A model generated the notes under the pieces. That model ran no database searches. It was not told where the DNA came from and saw only the letters and a program-made list of their open reading frames with translations. 64,000 nt of DNA, from positions 26,409 to 90,408 of the forward strand of contig CANHGM010000012.1 in assembly GCA_947460345.1 (NCBI GenBank). Direction: 5' to 3'. Positions within the stretch are counted from its first letter, which is position 1; each line of letters starts with the position of its first letter. The DNA comes from Bacteroidota bacterium (GTDB lineage: Bacteria; Bacteroidota; Bacteroidia; UKL13-3). A program made the position numbers and the translations under genes. Below are positions 47,163 to 57,119 of the stretch, piece after piece.

Positions 47163-50000
47163 ATGAAAAAACATTTCAGCATTTTATTGGTTTTATTGTC
47201 TTTGCAATATTTAGCAATTTCCCAAGCAGTTCTAGTCGAAAGTATTGATGCCAAAGGAAATGAATTAACCATCCCATACAAAAAATACAAACTCAAAAAT
47301 GGTCTAACCATCATCATTCACGAAGACCATAGCGACCCTGTGGTGCATGTTGATGTTACCTACCATGTGGGTTCGGCCAGAGAAGAAATCAGTAAAAGTG
47401 GTTTTGCCCATTTTTTCGAGCATATGATGTTTCAAGGTAGTGAACATGTGGGTGACGAAATGCATTTTAAGTATATAACAGAAGCAGGAGGTACCCTTAA
47501 TGGAACTACCAACAGAGACAGAACCAATTATTTCGAAACATTGCCAGTGAACGGATTAGAATTAGCACTATGGCTAGAGTCTGACCGCATGGGTTTCTTA
47601 CTCGATTCAGTAACACAAGCCAAGTTTGAAGTGCAACGCTCTACAGTTAAAAATGAAAGAGGTCAGCGTTACGACAATGTTCCATACGGACTTGTAGGCG
47701 AAAATATTGCTAAAAACTTATATCCTTATGGTCACCCATACAGTTGGCTTACCATAGGTTATACCGAAGATTTAGATAGAGTTGATGTAAATGATTTGAA
47801 AAGATTTTTTATGCGTTGGTATGGACCTAACAATGCCACACTTACTGTAGGTGGTGACATAAATACGGCTGAAGTATTAAAATTAGCAGAGAAGTATTTT
47901 GGTTCAATTAAACCTTGTCCTGCAGTTACCAATGCTCCTAAAGCTGTGGCTAAAATTACTTCTGATAGATATGTGAGTATGGAAGACAATATCAGATTTC
48001 CTCAATTGTCTAAAACTTTCCCTTCAGTACCTCAATACCATCCTGACGAGCCATCATTAGATATTTTGGCTTATATCATAGGTAACGGTAAAAATTCTTT
48101 ATTATATAAAAACTTCGAAAAATCAGGTAAAGCCATCAGTTCATCTGCTTCAAACGGTACTTACGAATTAGCTGGCGAATTTCAATTCACCATCAGAGCT
48201 TACCCAGGCACTTCTCTTAAATCTATGGATTCATTGTTAACAGCTACACTTCAACAGTTTGAAAAAAATGGTATAAGTGACGATGATTTACAAAGAGCAA
48301 AAGCTTTTTACCAAACCAATATTGTGAGTGGCTTAGAGTCTGTAGGGAATAAAGTTTCAAGGTTAGCTGCTTATCAAACATATACAGGCAATGCCAACTA
48401 TATAAGTACTGAATTGGCTGCATATAATAAAGTTTCGAAAGAAGATTTATTAAGAGTATATGCTCAATATGTTAAAGGTCGCCCTTCACTTACAATGAGC
48501 GTAGTTCCTAAAGGTATGACAAACCTAAAAGCAGCTGACGACAATTATTCTGTCGATCAAGCTAACTATAAAAAACCCAAAGACGAATACGCTGGTTTGA
48601 AATATAATAAAGCTACCGATACTTTTAATAGAAACTTAAAGCCGTCATTAGCTTTGATGCCAGCTGATAGACCCATAAATATGTGGTTTAAAACTTTAAA
48701 CAATGGCGTAAAAGTGAATGGAATTGAAAACAACGAGACACCCATGATAGAAATGCAAGTGGTGCTCAAAGGCGGTCATTTATTAGATGCATATCAACCT
48801 GATAAAAATGGTTTGGCTGAAATTACGGCTAGGATGATGAATGAATCTACCTTGTCGCTATCAGCTGAAGATATCAGTAACGAATTAGCTAAACTGGGTA
48901 GCAGCATATATATTAGCAACAGTGGGGAAGCCACTACCTTATCTATGAGTTGTAAAAAAGAAAAATATCCGCAAACCATTGCCTATTTTATGCAACGAAT
49001 CAAAGAACCTAAATTTGACTCAGCTGAGTTTGAAAGAGTAAAAAAACAAATATTAGAAGGCATCGCCAATCAGGCCAATCAACCTACAGCTATTGCCTCA
49101 AAAGTATTTAATTCATTGATATATGGAAACCAAATAATCAAAGGTTTGCCTGAAAATGGTACTATCGAATCAATAAAGAAAATTACTTTAAACGATGTTA
49201 AAGAATTTTATAAAAAATATTATAACCCTTACCATGCTTATGCTAATGTGGTAGGAAATATATCTGAAGGTGAAGCATTAAATGGACTATCTTTTATAAA
49301 CCAATGGAACAAGAACGCATATGAACTTCCAATTATTCCTAGCATTGAAGCAAAAGACAAACCTAAAACTAAAATATATATGGTTGACAAACCTGATGCT
49401 GCTCAAAGTGAAATCAGAATCGGTTCTCGTACCATTCCATTTGAAGTATTTGGAGACCATTTTAAACTTAGATTCTTTAACTATGCTTTAGGTGGGAATT
49501 TTAATAGCAGAATTAATTTAGATTTAAGAGAAAAACATGGTTGGACTTATGGTGCACGTAGTGATTTTGGAGGAAGCTCAATGGCTGGTGTTTTTTTAGC
49601 CAGTGCTGGGGTAAAGAAAAATGCAACCGACAGTTCTGTAAGAGAGTTTATGAGCGAAATTCAAAATTATTTATTGGCTGGTATGACTGATGCAGAATTT
49701 GAATTTACCAAAAATGCCATGATTCAAGGTGAAGCTCTTAAATACGAAAGACTAGGTCAAAAATTATCATTCTTACAAATAGCCATGGAGTATAACTTAG
49801 ACCCTATGTATATACAAAATAGATTCCATGCCATTCTTTCATTGAATAGGGTAGAGTTGTTAAAACTAGGGAATGGAAATGTTATCCCATCAAATATATA
49901 TATATTGGTAGTTGGTGATAAAAAAACAATCAAACCAGGACTTGAAAAAATGGGTTACGAATTAGTGGAATTAGACAAAGAAGGAAATAAAATTAATTAA
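47163..50000 (+). CDS. M16 family zinc peptidase (PqqL/insulinase type), exported
   Basis: 945 residues from the ATG at 47163, which begins a normal signal peptide (KKHFSILLVLLSLQYLAISQA); an earlier in-frame ATG at 47139 is less likely. The inverted zinc motif is HFFEH (H83, E86, H87), with the third ligand probably in the following VKNERGQRYDN. There are two M16 halves: the first is active, the second (from about 500) lacks the motif. The C-terminal half has the GGNFNSRINLDLREKHGWTYGARSDFGG feature typical of the family. It probably degrades peptides in the periplasm. Confidence 0.9.
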   Translation: MKKHFSILLVLLSLQYLAISQAVLVESIDAKGNELTIPYKKYKLKNGLTIIIHEDHSDPVVHVDVTYHVGSAREEISKSGFAHFFEHMMFQGSEHVGDEMHFKYITEAGGTLNGTTNRDRTNYFETLPVNGLELALWLESDRMGFLLDSVTQAKFEVQRSTVKNERGQRYDNVPYGLVGENIAKNLYPYGHPYSWLTIGYTEDLDRVDVNDLKRFFMRWYGPNNATLTVGGDINTAEVLKLAEKYFGSIKPCPAVTNAPKAVAKITSDRYVSMEDNIRFPQLSKTFPSVPQYHPDEPSLDILAYIIGNGKNSLLYKNFEKSGKAISSSASNGTYELAGEFQFTIRAYPGTSLKSMDSLLTATLQQFEKNGISDDDLQRAKAFYQTNIVSGLESVGNKVSRLAAYQTYTGNANYISTELAAYNKVSKEDLLRVYAQYVKGRPSLTMSVVPKGMTNLKAADDNYSVDQANYKKPKDEYAGLKYNKATDTFNRNLKPSLALMPADRPINMWFKTLNNGVKVNGIENNETPMIEMQVVLKGGHLLDAYQPDKNGLAEITARMMNESTLSLSAEDISNELAKLGSSIYISNSGEATTLSMSCKKEKYPQTIAYFMQRIKEPKFDSAEFERVKKQILEGIANQANQPTAIASKVFNSLIYGNQIIKGLPENGTIESIKKITLNDVKEFYKKYYNPYHAYANVVGNISEGEALNGLSFINQWNKNAYELPIIPSIEAKDKPKTKIYMVDKPDAAQSEIRIGSRTIPFEVFGDHFKLRFFNYALGGNFNSRINLDLREKHGWTYGARSDFGGSSMAGVFLASAGVKKNATDSSVREFMSEIQNYLLAGMTDAEFEFTKNAMIQGEALKYERLGQKLSFLQIAMEYNLDPMYIQNRFHAILSLNRVELLKLGNGNVIPSNIYILVVGDKKTIKPGLEKMGYELVELDKEGNKIN

Positions 50001-50008
50001 TTATATAC

Positions 50009-50452
50009 ATGCAAGATCAAATAAATAGTGATATTAAAAAGGCCATGTTAGCACGTGATGAGGCTGGTCTTAGAGCTTTAAGAGGAATTAAAGCGGCATT
50101 TCTATTGGCTGCAACAGAAAAGGGAGCAGCTGAAACGTTAACTGAAGAAAAAGCAATTCAAGTATTACAAAAGCTGGCCAAACAACGCAAAGATTCTCTT
50201 GATATATATACCCAAAATGGGAGAGAAGATTTAGCCAAAATGGAAAAAGAAGAACTTGAAGTTATATCAAGATATTTACCTGCCCAACTAAGCGAAGATG
50301 AAGTAAGAAATATATTAAAATCTATTATAGCTGAAACCGGTGCTTCTTCTCTTGCTGATACTGGTAAAGTAATGCCTTTAGCAATGAAACAAACAGCTGG
50401 TAAGGCTGATGGTAAAATGATTTCTGCATTATTAAAAGAATTATTAAGCTAA
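50009..50452 (+). CDS. yqeY: GatB/YqeY domain protein
   Basis: 147 residues, helical. Seen: QINSDIKKAMLARDEAGLRALRGIKAAFLLAATEKG, then KLAKQRKDSLDIYTQNGREDLAKMEKEELEVISRYLPAQLSEDEV and GKVMPLAMKQTAGKADGKMISALLKELL. These cover the whole YqeY family, which shares the tail domain of the GatB amidotransferase subunit and may bind tRNA. It starts 8 bp after the M16 peptidase stop and 16 bp before folD, so it is in an operon with them. Confidence 0.93.
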   Translation: MQDQINSDIKKAMLARDEAGLRALRGIKAAFLLAATEKGAAETLTEEKAIQVLQKLAKQRKDSLDIYTQNGREDLAKMEKEELEVISRYLPAQLSEDEVRNILKSIIAETGASSLADTGKVMPLAMKQTAGKADGKMISALLKELLS

Positions 50453-50468
50453 AAAAATAGATACAAAC

Positions 50469-51365
50469 ATGTTATTACTCGATGGAAAATTAGCCTCTGA
50501 ACATTTTAAAATTGCTATTAAAAGCAAAATAGACCATTATTTATCTTTGGGTTATAGACCTCCGCATCTTACTGCTGTAATTGTAGGGAATGACGGTGCA
50601 AGCGAAACATACGTTAGCAGTAAAGAAAGAAACAGCAAAGCTTTAGGCATGACTAGCGAAATTATTCGTTTGCCTAGTTCATGCTCTGAAGAAGAGTTGT
50701 TGAATGTAATAGATGAATTGAATTTATTAGCTCATGTCGATGGATATATAGTGCAAATGCCTTTACCTAAACATATATCTGCCAATAAAGTGATCGAACG
50801 TATTGACTTTAAAAAAGATGTAGATGGTTTTCATCCAATGAATACAGGCCATATGTTTAAAGGTTTACCTTCATTGTTGCCAGCTACGCCTATGGGTGTT
50901 TTAATGATGTTAGAATATTTTAAAATTGACACCGTTGGCAAACATGCAGTGGTAATTGGTAGAAGCGATATTGTAGGAAAACCTATGACGGCTTTGTTGT
51001 CACGCAATGCTTACCCTGGCAATTGCACAGTTACTATGTGTCATAGCAAAACAGTTAATGTAGAAAAATATACATTAGATGCTGATATATTAGTAGTAGC
51101 TTCTGGTATTCCTGAAATGGTTACTGCAGATATGGTGAAACCTGGAGCTGTGGTAGTAGACGTAGGGATTTCTAGAATTGAAAATAAAAATGTAGATAAA
51201 GGATATGAAATAAAAGGTGATGTGCATTTTGATTCAGTAAAAGAGGTAGCTTCTGCTCTAACGCCTGTTCCTGGTGGTGTTGGTCTAATGACTATATGTG
51301 GGTTGATGATGAATACCCTTCAAGCATATGAAGAAAATTATATCAAAAGCCACCCTGATTTATAA
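50469..51365 (+). CDS. folD: Bifunctional methylenetetrahydrofolate dehydrogenase / cyclohydrolase
   Basis: Interconverts methylene-, methenyl- and 10-formyl-tetrahydrofolate with NADP. 298 residues. Seen: VGNDGASETYVSSKERNSKALGM with the catalytic Tyr-x3-Lys (YVSSK), GYIVQMPLPKHI, KKDVDGFHPMNTGHMFKG, PATPMGVLMML, the nucleotide-binding VIGRSDIVGKPMTALL, and the closing TPVPGGVGLMTICGLMMNTLQA. Typical length and complete. Confidence 0.97.
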   Translation: MLLLDGKLASEHFKIAIKSKIDHYLSLGYRPPHLTAVIVGNDGASETYVSSKERNSKALGMTSEIIRLPSSCSEEELLNVIDELNLLAHVDGYIVQMPLPKHISANKVIERIDFKKDVDGFHPMNTGHMFKGLPSLLPATPMGVLMMLEYFKIDTVGKHAVVIGRSDIVGKPMTALLSRNAYPGNCTVTMCHSKTVNVEKYTLDADILVVASGIPEMVTADMVKPGAVVVDVGISRIENKNVDKGYEIKGDVHFDSVKEVASALTPVPGGVGLMTICGLMMNTLQAYEENYIKSHPDL

Positions 51366-51401
51366 GTAAAATATAAATTTACTTATCTAAAATAAATAAT
51401 A

Positions 51402-51409
51402 TAAATTTG
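51402..51409 (+). promoter_or_regulatory. -7 box of the NifU-like gene, 7 nt before the ATG
   Basis: TAAATTTG followed after 7 nt by the start codon at 51417, so near-leaderless. The -33 element is not clear; TTTA occurs at about the right distance. Confidence 0.45.
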
Positions 51410-51416
51410 TGTCGAA

Positions 51417-51665
51417 ATGAATAGTGTTCAATTATCTGATGATATAAACCAAAGAGTAGAAGTAGCCTTACAATCTATCAGACCTTATTTGATAGCAGAT
51501 GGAGGCAATGTAGAATTAGTAGAAATAACTTCTGATCTTATAGTTAAACTAAAATTGACTGGTGCTTGTAGCAGTTGCGATATGAGTCATATGACCATGA
51601 AAGCAGGCTTAGAAGAAGGAATCAAAAAAGCAGTACCTGAAATTCAATCTGTAGTTTCTATTTAA
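51417..51665 (+). CDS. NifU C-terminal-domain (Nfu-type) iron-sulphur scaffold protein
   Basis: 82 residues. Cysteines in the CSSC arrangement (TGACSSCDMSHMTMKAGLEEGIKKAVPEI) form the Fe-S site that is shared between two subunits. The preceding IRPYLIADGGNVELVEI is the family signature. It carries assembled clusters to apo-proteins. It has its own promoter-like box upstream and ends 11 bp before tdk, which may share its transcript. Confidence 0.93.
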   Translation: MNSVQLSDDINQRVEVALQSIRPYLIADGGNVELVEITSDLIVKLKLTGACSSCDMSHMTMKAGLEEGIKKAVPEIQSVVSI

Positions 51666-51676
51666 GATAGCTGTTC

Positions 51677-52261
51677 ATGTTTATTGAACCTAGAAGTAAT
51701 AAAACAAACAAAGGCTGGATTGAGGTTGTTTGCGGCAGTATGTTTAGTGGCAAAACTGAAGAACTCATCAGAAGATTAAAAAGAGTTAAAATTGCCAATC
51801 AGAAATTTGAAATTTTTAAACCAGCGGTCGATACAAGATATGATGAAGTGGAAGTAGTAAGTCACGATAAGAATTCTATTACAAGCACGCCTGTTCCCAA
51901 TTCTTTACAAATTTTATTGTTGGCCAATGAGGTGGATGTAGTGGGTATAGATGAAGCACAATTTTTCGATTCAGAACTACCTGATGTGTGTACCAAATTA
52001 GCCAATAAAGGCATCAGAGTTATCATTGCCGGACTCGATATGGACTATTTAGGCAAGCCTTTTGGGCCTATGCCTCAACTAATGGCTATTGCCGATTATG
52101 TAACTAAAGTTCATGCTATATGTATGCAATGTGGCGATATAGCTACACATTCTTATAGAAAAGCGGCTTCACAACACTTGGTTTTGCTTGGCGAAACAGA
52201 TAGTTATGAGCCTAGATGCAGGAGCTGTTTCGAAGAAGATATGAAACCAACAGATATATAA
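51677..52261 (+). CDS. tdk: Thymidine kinase, type II
   Basis: Phosphorylates thymidine to dTMP for salvage. 194 residues. Seen: the P-loop [17 protein letters not shown], the [13 protein letters not shown]alker B-like motif, the thymidine-binding region [35 protein letters not shown] and the zinc-binding Cys pairs CMQCG and CRSCF. Complete. The stop lies 3 bp from the next gene's start. Confidence 0.96.
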   Translation: MFIEPRSNKTNKGWIEVVCGSMFSGKTEELIRRLKRVKIANQKFEIFKPAVDTRYDEVEVVSHDKNSITSTPVPNSLQILLLANEVDVVGIDEAQFFDSELPDVCTKLANKGIRVIIAGLDMDYLGKPFGPMPQLMAIADYVTKVHAICMQCGDIATHSYRKAASQHLVLLGETDSYEPRCRSCFEEDMKPTDI

Positions 52262-52264
52262 TAG

Positions 52265-52909
52265 ATGAAGATTAAAATATTTACATTTAATCCCTTTGGT
52301 GAGAATACATATATAGTATATGATGAGATTACATTAGAGTGTATGATTATAGATCCAGGTTGTTATAACCAAGCGGAAGAAAATGAGATAAGTGCTTATA
52401 TAACGGCACATCAATTGAAACCTGTTTTATTAGTGAATACACATTGTCATATAGATCATATTATGGGCAATGGATATATAAGTAGCACCTATAAGTTGCC
52501 ATTGCATTTGCACAAAGATGAAGAGCAAACCATGCAGCACAGTTCAGGCTGGGGCAAAATGTACGGATTAGAAATAGGTTTGCAACCTACAGATAGAATT
52601 TATATAGATGAAACCAGTACACTAAATGTTGGTTCATATCAGTTTAAAATATTTTTTACACCAGGGCATAGTATTGCCAGTATTAGTTTTTATTGTAAGC
52701 AAATGAATCTTTTATTTTCTGGTGATGTTTTATTTAATCTAGGAATTGGTAGATATGACCTGCCGTGGGGCAATCTAGAAACTTTGACACAGTCAATAAA
52801 AACGCAACTATATACTCTTCCAGATGAAACAAAAGTTTTTGCTGGGCACGGAGATTCAACCACTATTGGGTTTGAAAAATTGAATAATCCTTATGTGAAT
52901 TTGAGGTAG
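52265..52909 (+). CDS. Metallo-beta-lactamase-fold hydrolase (glyoxalase II-like)
   Basis: 214 residues, cytosolic. The metal-binding motif HxHxDH is seen as NTHCHIDHIMGNGY near 57-65, the second His at LFFTPGHSIASISFYC, the bridging Asp in FSGDVLFNLGIGRYDLPWG, and the last His in VFAGHGDST. The pattern fits glyoxalase II-like hydrolases; the substrate is uncertain. It follows tdk by 3 bp, which argues for one operon with the NifU-like gene and tdk. Confidence 0.88.
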   Translation: MKIKIFTFNPFGENTYIVYDEITLECMIIDPGCYNQAEENEISAYITAHQLKPVLLVNTHCHIDHIMGNGYISSTYKLPLHLHKDEEQTMQHSSGWGKMYGLEIGLQPTDRIYIDETSTLNVGSYQFKIFFTPGHSIASISFYCKQMNLLFSGDVLFNLGIGRYDLPWGNLETLTQSIKTQLYTLPDETKVFAGHGDSTTIGFEKLNNPYVNLR

Positions 52910-53285
52910 TATTGATTTCCTATTAATTTTTTTTCTTTTTTATTTTCGTATGTCATGAGTCAAATATTTGGCTTTAAATAATTATATAAGTATATTTTTT
53001 TTATGCAAAAAATAATGACTAAACGAAAAACACGACATAATTAATGAATGTGTTTTGTGGGATTTGTAGTAGTAATATTTTTCGAATCTTGTTTTCATTT
53101 TTTTTGTAAGTATCACATTTATAAATTTTTATATGTTTTTGATACAGCAACCATGACAAGTTGTATCACAGATTGTACTACAAAGGTTTGTGTATATATA
53201 TTACAAAATATGTATATATATAACTAAAAATTTGGGCTCCGTTTTAAGAGAAAATTGTATTTGTAAATCGATAACAAATACAACA
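52910..53285. promoter_or_regulatory. Intergenic region with widely spaced TTTGTAGTA / TACTACAAA half-sites
   Basis: 376 bp without a convincing gene. TTTGTAGTA at 53063-53071 and TACTACAAA at 53176-53184 are perfect inverted copies about 104 bp apart. A GATACA/TGTATC pair also flanks 53141-53167. A TGTATTTG box near 53255 is a -7 candidate for the gene at 53286. An open frame from 53190 exists, but the signal peptide shows that the true start is 53286. Confidence 0.4.
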
Positions 53286-56200
53286 ATGAAAAACTTATTA
53301 AAATTTATCACAACTATCATACTTAACTTAACCTGTGTAAGTATATATGCACAAAACTGCACAGTAAATGCAGGAGTAGATAAAGTTATTTGCAGTGGTT
53401 CAACTGATTCATTACTTGGTAATGCATCAGGACTTTTTCAAACAAAACCAAAATGGACAATTGTTGGAAATTCCGGAGCATCAATTCAAAATGTTGATAG
53501 TCTAACAACTTTTGTTTCAGGGTTAGTTAGAGGTAATATATATCAATTTAAAATAAGTGCAACCTGTAAAGATGGTTCAAGTGTATATAATAATGTTAAA
53601 ATTAATTATGCCCAATTGCCAAGCTCGCCATTTGCAGGAAATGATACTGATATTTGTTTAATTCAAGGTACGAAAGTAAAACTGAATGCTAAAAGTGTTG
53701 GTTCAGGCGAGGTGGGAATTTGGTCTATAGCTCAAACTTATACAGGAACTTTTTCTGATAGCAATTCTGCGTCTGCATTTTTTAATACTAAAATTAGTGG
53801 TTGTTACAATTTAAAATACACGCTAAGATGGACAGTTAGCAATGGTTTTTGTAATTTGTTTGATGACATGAATATAAATTACATAAGTGGAGCAGCAGTT
53901 TCTGCTGGTAAACATCAAGTAATTAAATGTAGTTCTAAAATAAAACTTAATGGTTCTTGCCCAGGTGAAGATTCAGCAGCAGGAACTTGGACTTTAATCA
54001 GTGGACCATCAGGTTCGTCATTTGATAATGCCCATAAATATAATGCGTCATTATTAAATATTCAGATTGGAACTTATTTGCTAAAATGGACTGTTAATAG
54101 CAATTGTGTTTCGGGAAGCGATACTGTTTCTTATGATGTAGTTTCTATTACGCCTCCAACACCAGCAAATTCAGGCGCGAATGTTAATTATTGCTATTCA
54201 AGTGTCCCAGCTCATATTTTTCTTGCTGGCAATGCACCTACTTCAGGCGAAGTTTCTTATTGGGTGCAAACTGGAGGTCCTTTAGTTACAATCGTAAATG
54301 ATTCAAACCCTAATACTGAAATTATAGGTATAACAAAAAAAGGAGTATATAAATTTAAGTATGGCATTTCTAATGGTGTATGTGTATCTGAATCAAATAA
54401 AATTATAACTATCGAAGGTGATTCACTAATTGATGCAGGACCAGATTTTACTTTAGCTTGTAATGTAAAAGAAAATATGATGAAACCAAAAACTTCAGGT
54501 GGAACTTGGTCTATCTTAAGCGGACCATCAGCTGCTAAAGTTAATGGAAATAGAGTACATGATTTAAACACTCAAGGGGTATATACATTTTTATACTCTT
54601 ATACAGGTAAATGTGGTATGTATTATGATACAGCATTGGTTGTAGCATCTTTCACTCCTTCAAAATCAAATGCAGGTACAGATCAATCTTTTGCTTGTAA
54701 TATTACAACTGGCAGCTTAGCAGCCAACAAACCCAAAGTTGGATTTGGTAAATGGGATCAAATCTCTGGACCTTCATATGTTGTGTTTGGTGATATTAAT
54801 GATCCTTCTTCTGTCGTGTCAAATCTAATTGAAGGAGCTTATATATTACGTTGGACTATAGAAGCAGGGCCAACATCAATTGAATCAACAGATGAAATTA
54901 GTATATTCGTTTCGTCATCAACTCCTACAAAATCAGATGCTGGAGCTGATCAAATAGTTGGATACAATACTCCTGTTTATCTTAATGGAAATAATCCTTT
55001 GAAACAAGAAGCTGGTTTTTGGAAACTAATCTCAGGTTCAGGTATTACATTTTCTGATTCTACCAATCCAAAAGCGGTGATGAACGGAACAAAAGCTAAT
55101 AATAAATACACACTGGTTTGGAAAATATATAATAGCTGTGGAAATAGTTTCGATACTGTATATATTAAAACTACAAACAAACAAGGTCCTTCAGCAGCGA
55201 TTGCATGCAATGATATTTGTCTTGCATCTGGCACTCAAACTACACGTCTTACTTCAACAGCTCCAACATTTGGAATTGCACAGTGGTTTCAATTAAGTGG
55301 TCCAACCAAAGCATATTTCGAAGATTCAACTAGCAATAATACCGGCATCACTAATTTGGTTAATGGTCAATATATATTTGTTTGGTCAGTTTCAGATTCT
55401 GCACAACAAGTAAATAAAGATTCAGTATTAGTTACAATTTCAGATCCAGCCTCAAAAGCCAATGCCAATGAAGATCAGGTTATTTGCGATGTAACCGCTT
55501 TACTTTCAGGTAATGTACCAACTGTAGGTAAAGGAATTTGGAGCTTGGTCATTGGAGTTGGTGAAATCAATATTCAAAATCCTAACAATGCAGTTTCATT
55601 GGTTAACGGATTAGATTCAGGAAAGTTCACATTTAGATATACTATAACTAATGGTGCATGTGCATCTAATTTTGATGAAATGGATATTCTTGTCATGAAG
55701 AAACCAACAATAGCAAATGCAGGTAAAGATATCTCTGGTTACAACTTAGATTCAGTTTTACTTCAAGCCAATGTAGCGAAATCTGGCAAAGGTGCTTGGA
55801 GCATAGTTAGTGCTGAATTAGGCAAACCAAGTTTAGAAAATATATACAACCATTGCACCGTGATTAAAGGTTTAAAACCAGGTGTTACTAAACTGGTTTG
55901 GACAATAGCTGGAAATGGAATCTGTCCTTCTTCTGAAGATACAATTACTATTACCAATCTTTTGTATCCATACAAATTAATTAAACAAACCACTTGTGAA
56001 AATACTTCAGTAATACTTTCGGTTGATGACTCTTCAGCTTTACCTGGTGAATGGGAACAAATCTCAGGCACTAAATTAAATATCACAACCGTTGGTGGTG
56101 GATATCCTCAAGTAAAATCAAATGCCAAAGCAATTCAAATTATGGCAAATAAGGCAGGAACTTATATTTTTAAATATACTTATTATGCCATAGGAAGTGT

Positions 56201-56822
56201 TAAACCTTATGCATTAGATACCCTTGTGATTAATCCTCTTCCAATAGCTTTTGCAGGAGTTGATTATAAAATTAATAAAGATAGCGGTGAAATATTAAAT
56301 CTAAAAGGAAGTGTGAATGCTCAGATCAAATATGAGTGGATACAAGTTTCAGGACCTAAAGCTGTTATTCGCAATCCAAAATCAAGCTTTACTAGAGTTG
56401 AATACACTGATCCAGGAAAATATATATTTAGATACTTTGCCACCAATGGAACTTGCGATAAGTCTGACGATATAGAAATAACTGTTGTAGGAGAACCTAA
56501 AAATGAAATACCAGCTGACACAACCCAAAAAGTTACTGCTAAAGTATTTGTTCCTAATGCTTTCTCTCCTGATGGAAACGGGTTGAATGATAATTTTGGA
56601 CCAGTGTCGCAAGAGAACATTGATTATGTGATGGAAGTTTATAACCGTTGGGGAGAAAAAGTATTCTCAGGAAATCAACAAACTGATGGTTGGAATGGAA
56701 CATTCCGCAATGATGCTTGCCCATCTGAAGTATATATATGGGTAATATCATATACAACCAAAGATGATAAAGGATATGTTCAAGGTGAGACTCTCTCTGG
56801 TCAAGTGGCGTTAGTTCGTTAA
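53286..56822 (+). CDS. Giant exported PKD/Ig-like repeat protein with gliding-associated (type B) C-terminal domain
   Basis: 1178 residues from the ATG at 53286, chosen because a signal peptide (NLLKFITTIILNLTCVSIYAQ) follows at once. About ten Ig/PKD-like repeats share the pattern AG-D---C----L-GN-P--G-G-W---SGP---F-D--NP-----L--G-Y---WT. The last about 90 residues, VFVPNAFSPDGNGLNDNFGP...VYNRWGEKVFSGNQQTDGWNG...GVYIW-like EVYIWVISY, are the gliding motility-associated C-terminal domain, a type B T9SS signal. It is likely a cell-surface adhesin of the SprB-like class by architecture. A perfect-palindrome terminator follows. Confidence 0.9.
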   Translation: MKNLLKFITTIILNLTCVSIYAQNCTVNAGVDKVICSGSTDSLLGNASGLFQTKPKWTIVGNSGASIQNVDSLTTFVSGLVRGNIYQFKISATCKDGSSVYNNVKINYAQLPSSPFAGNDTDICLIQGTKVKLNAKSVGSGEVGIWSIAQTYTGTFSDSNSASAFFNTKISGCYNLKYTLRWTVSNGFCNLFDDMNINYISGAAVSAGKHQVIKCSSKIKLNGSCPGEDSAAGTWTLISGPSGSSFDNAHKYNASLLNIQIGTYLLKWTVNSNCVSGSDTVSYDVVSITPPTPANSGANVNYCYSSVPAHIFLAGNAPTSGEVSYWVQTGGPLVTIVNDSNPNTEIIGITKKGVYKFKYGISNGVCVSESNKIITIEGDSLIDAGPDFTLACNVKENMMKPKTSGGTWSILSGPSAAKVNGNRVHDLNTQGVYTFLYSYTGKCGMYYDTALVVASFTPSKSNAGTDQSFACNITTGSLAANKPKVGFGKWDQISGPSYVVFGDINDPSSVVSNLIEGAYILRWTIEAGPTSIESTDEISIFVSSSTPTKSDAGADQIVGYNTPVYLNGNNPLKQEAGFWKLISGSGITFSDSTNPKAVMNGTKANNKYTLVWKIYNSCGNSFDTVYIKTTNKQGPSAAIACNDICLASGTQTTRLTSTAPTFGIAQWFQLSGPTKAYFEDSTSNNTGITNLVNGQYIFVWSVSDSAQQVNKDSVLVTISDPASKANANEDQVICDVTALLSGNVPTVGKGIWSLVIGVGEINIQNPNNAVSLVNGLDSGKFTFRYTITNGACASNFDEMDILVMKKPTIANAGKDISGYNLDSVLLQANVAKSGKGAWSIVSAELGKPSLENIYNHCTVIKGLKPGVTKLVWTIAGNGICPSSEDTITITNLLYPYKLIKQTTCENTSVILSVDDSSALPGEWEQISGTKLNITTVGGGYPQVKSNAKAIQIMANKAGTYIFKYTYYAIGSVKPYALDTLVINPLPIAFAGVDYKINKDSGEILNLKGSVNAQIKYEWIQVSGPKAVIRNPKSSFTRVEYTDPGKYIFRYFATNGTCDKSDDIEITVVGEPKNEIPADTTQKVTAKVFVPNAFSPDGNGLNDNFGPVSQENIDYVMEVYNRWGEKVFSGNQQTDGWNGTFRNDACPSEVYIWVISYTTKDDKGYVQGETLSGQVALVR

Positions 56823-56892
56823 TAATAGGCAGTGGTTGTATGTTAATTAATAATTAAGAAAGTTTTTTCATTGTATTGTAATTGTTTATAGG

Positions 56893-56920
56893 CCGGCGAG
56901 AATTCTCGCCGGTTTTTTTT
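56893..56920 (+). terminator. Terminator with a perfect 20-bp palindrome
   Basis: CCGGCGAGAATTCTCGCCGG (56893-56912) followed by eight T. The stem is unusually GC-rich for this genome. It lies 71 bp after the giant gene's stop. Confidence 0.9.
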
Positions 56921-57023
56921 ATTCAGCATCCATTAAAAGTACAGATATTAGGCGTGCTATGTAGAAGTTTAAACAGATGTTTTTTTATCTTAAACCATAA
57001 CAAAAATACCTATATAATTTGAG

Positions 57024-57044
57024 TTGTAGTCGTTTCTACTACAA
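57024..57044. promoter_or_regulatory. Operator-like inverted repeat TTGTAGT-N7-ACTACAA
   Basis: A perfect 7-bp inverted repeat with a 7-nt spacer, 44 nt before a CAACTTTG -7-like box (57088-57095). The same half-site occurs before the gene at 53286. It is a dimer-binding site by shape; the binding protein is not known. Confidence 0.5.
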
Positions 57045-57119
57045 ATTGTTTCATGATAGTACTATATATTATTTTTTTCAATACCCGCAACTTTGTATCA
57101 TAATAAAAAACCAAATATT

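Noticed and set aside
53190..53285. Longer N-terminus for the giant gene starting at 53190
   Set aside because: It would put 32 odd residues (two more hydrophobic bits and Cys) before a perfect signal peptide; the ATG at 53286 is better.
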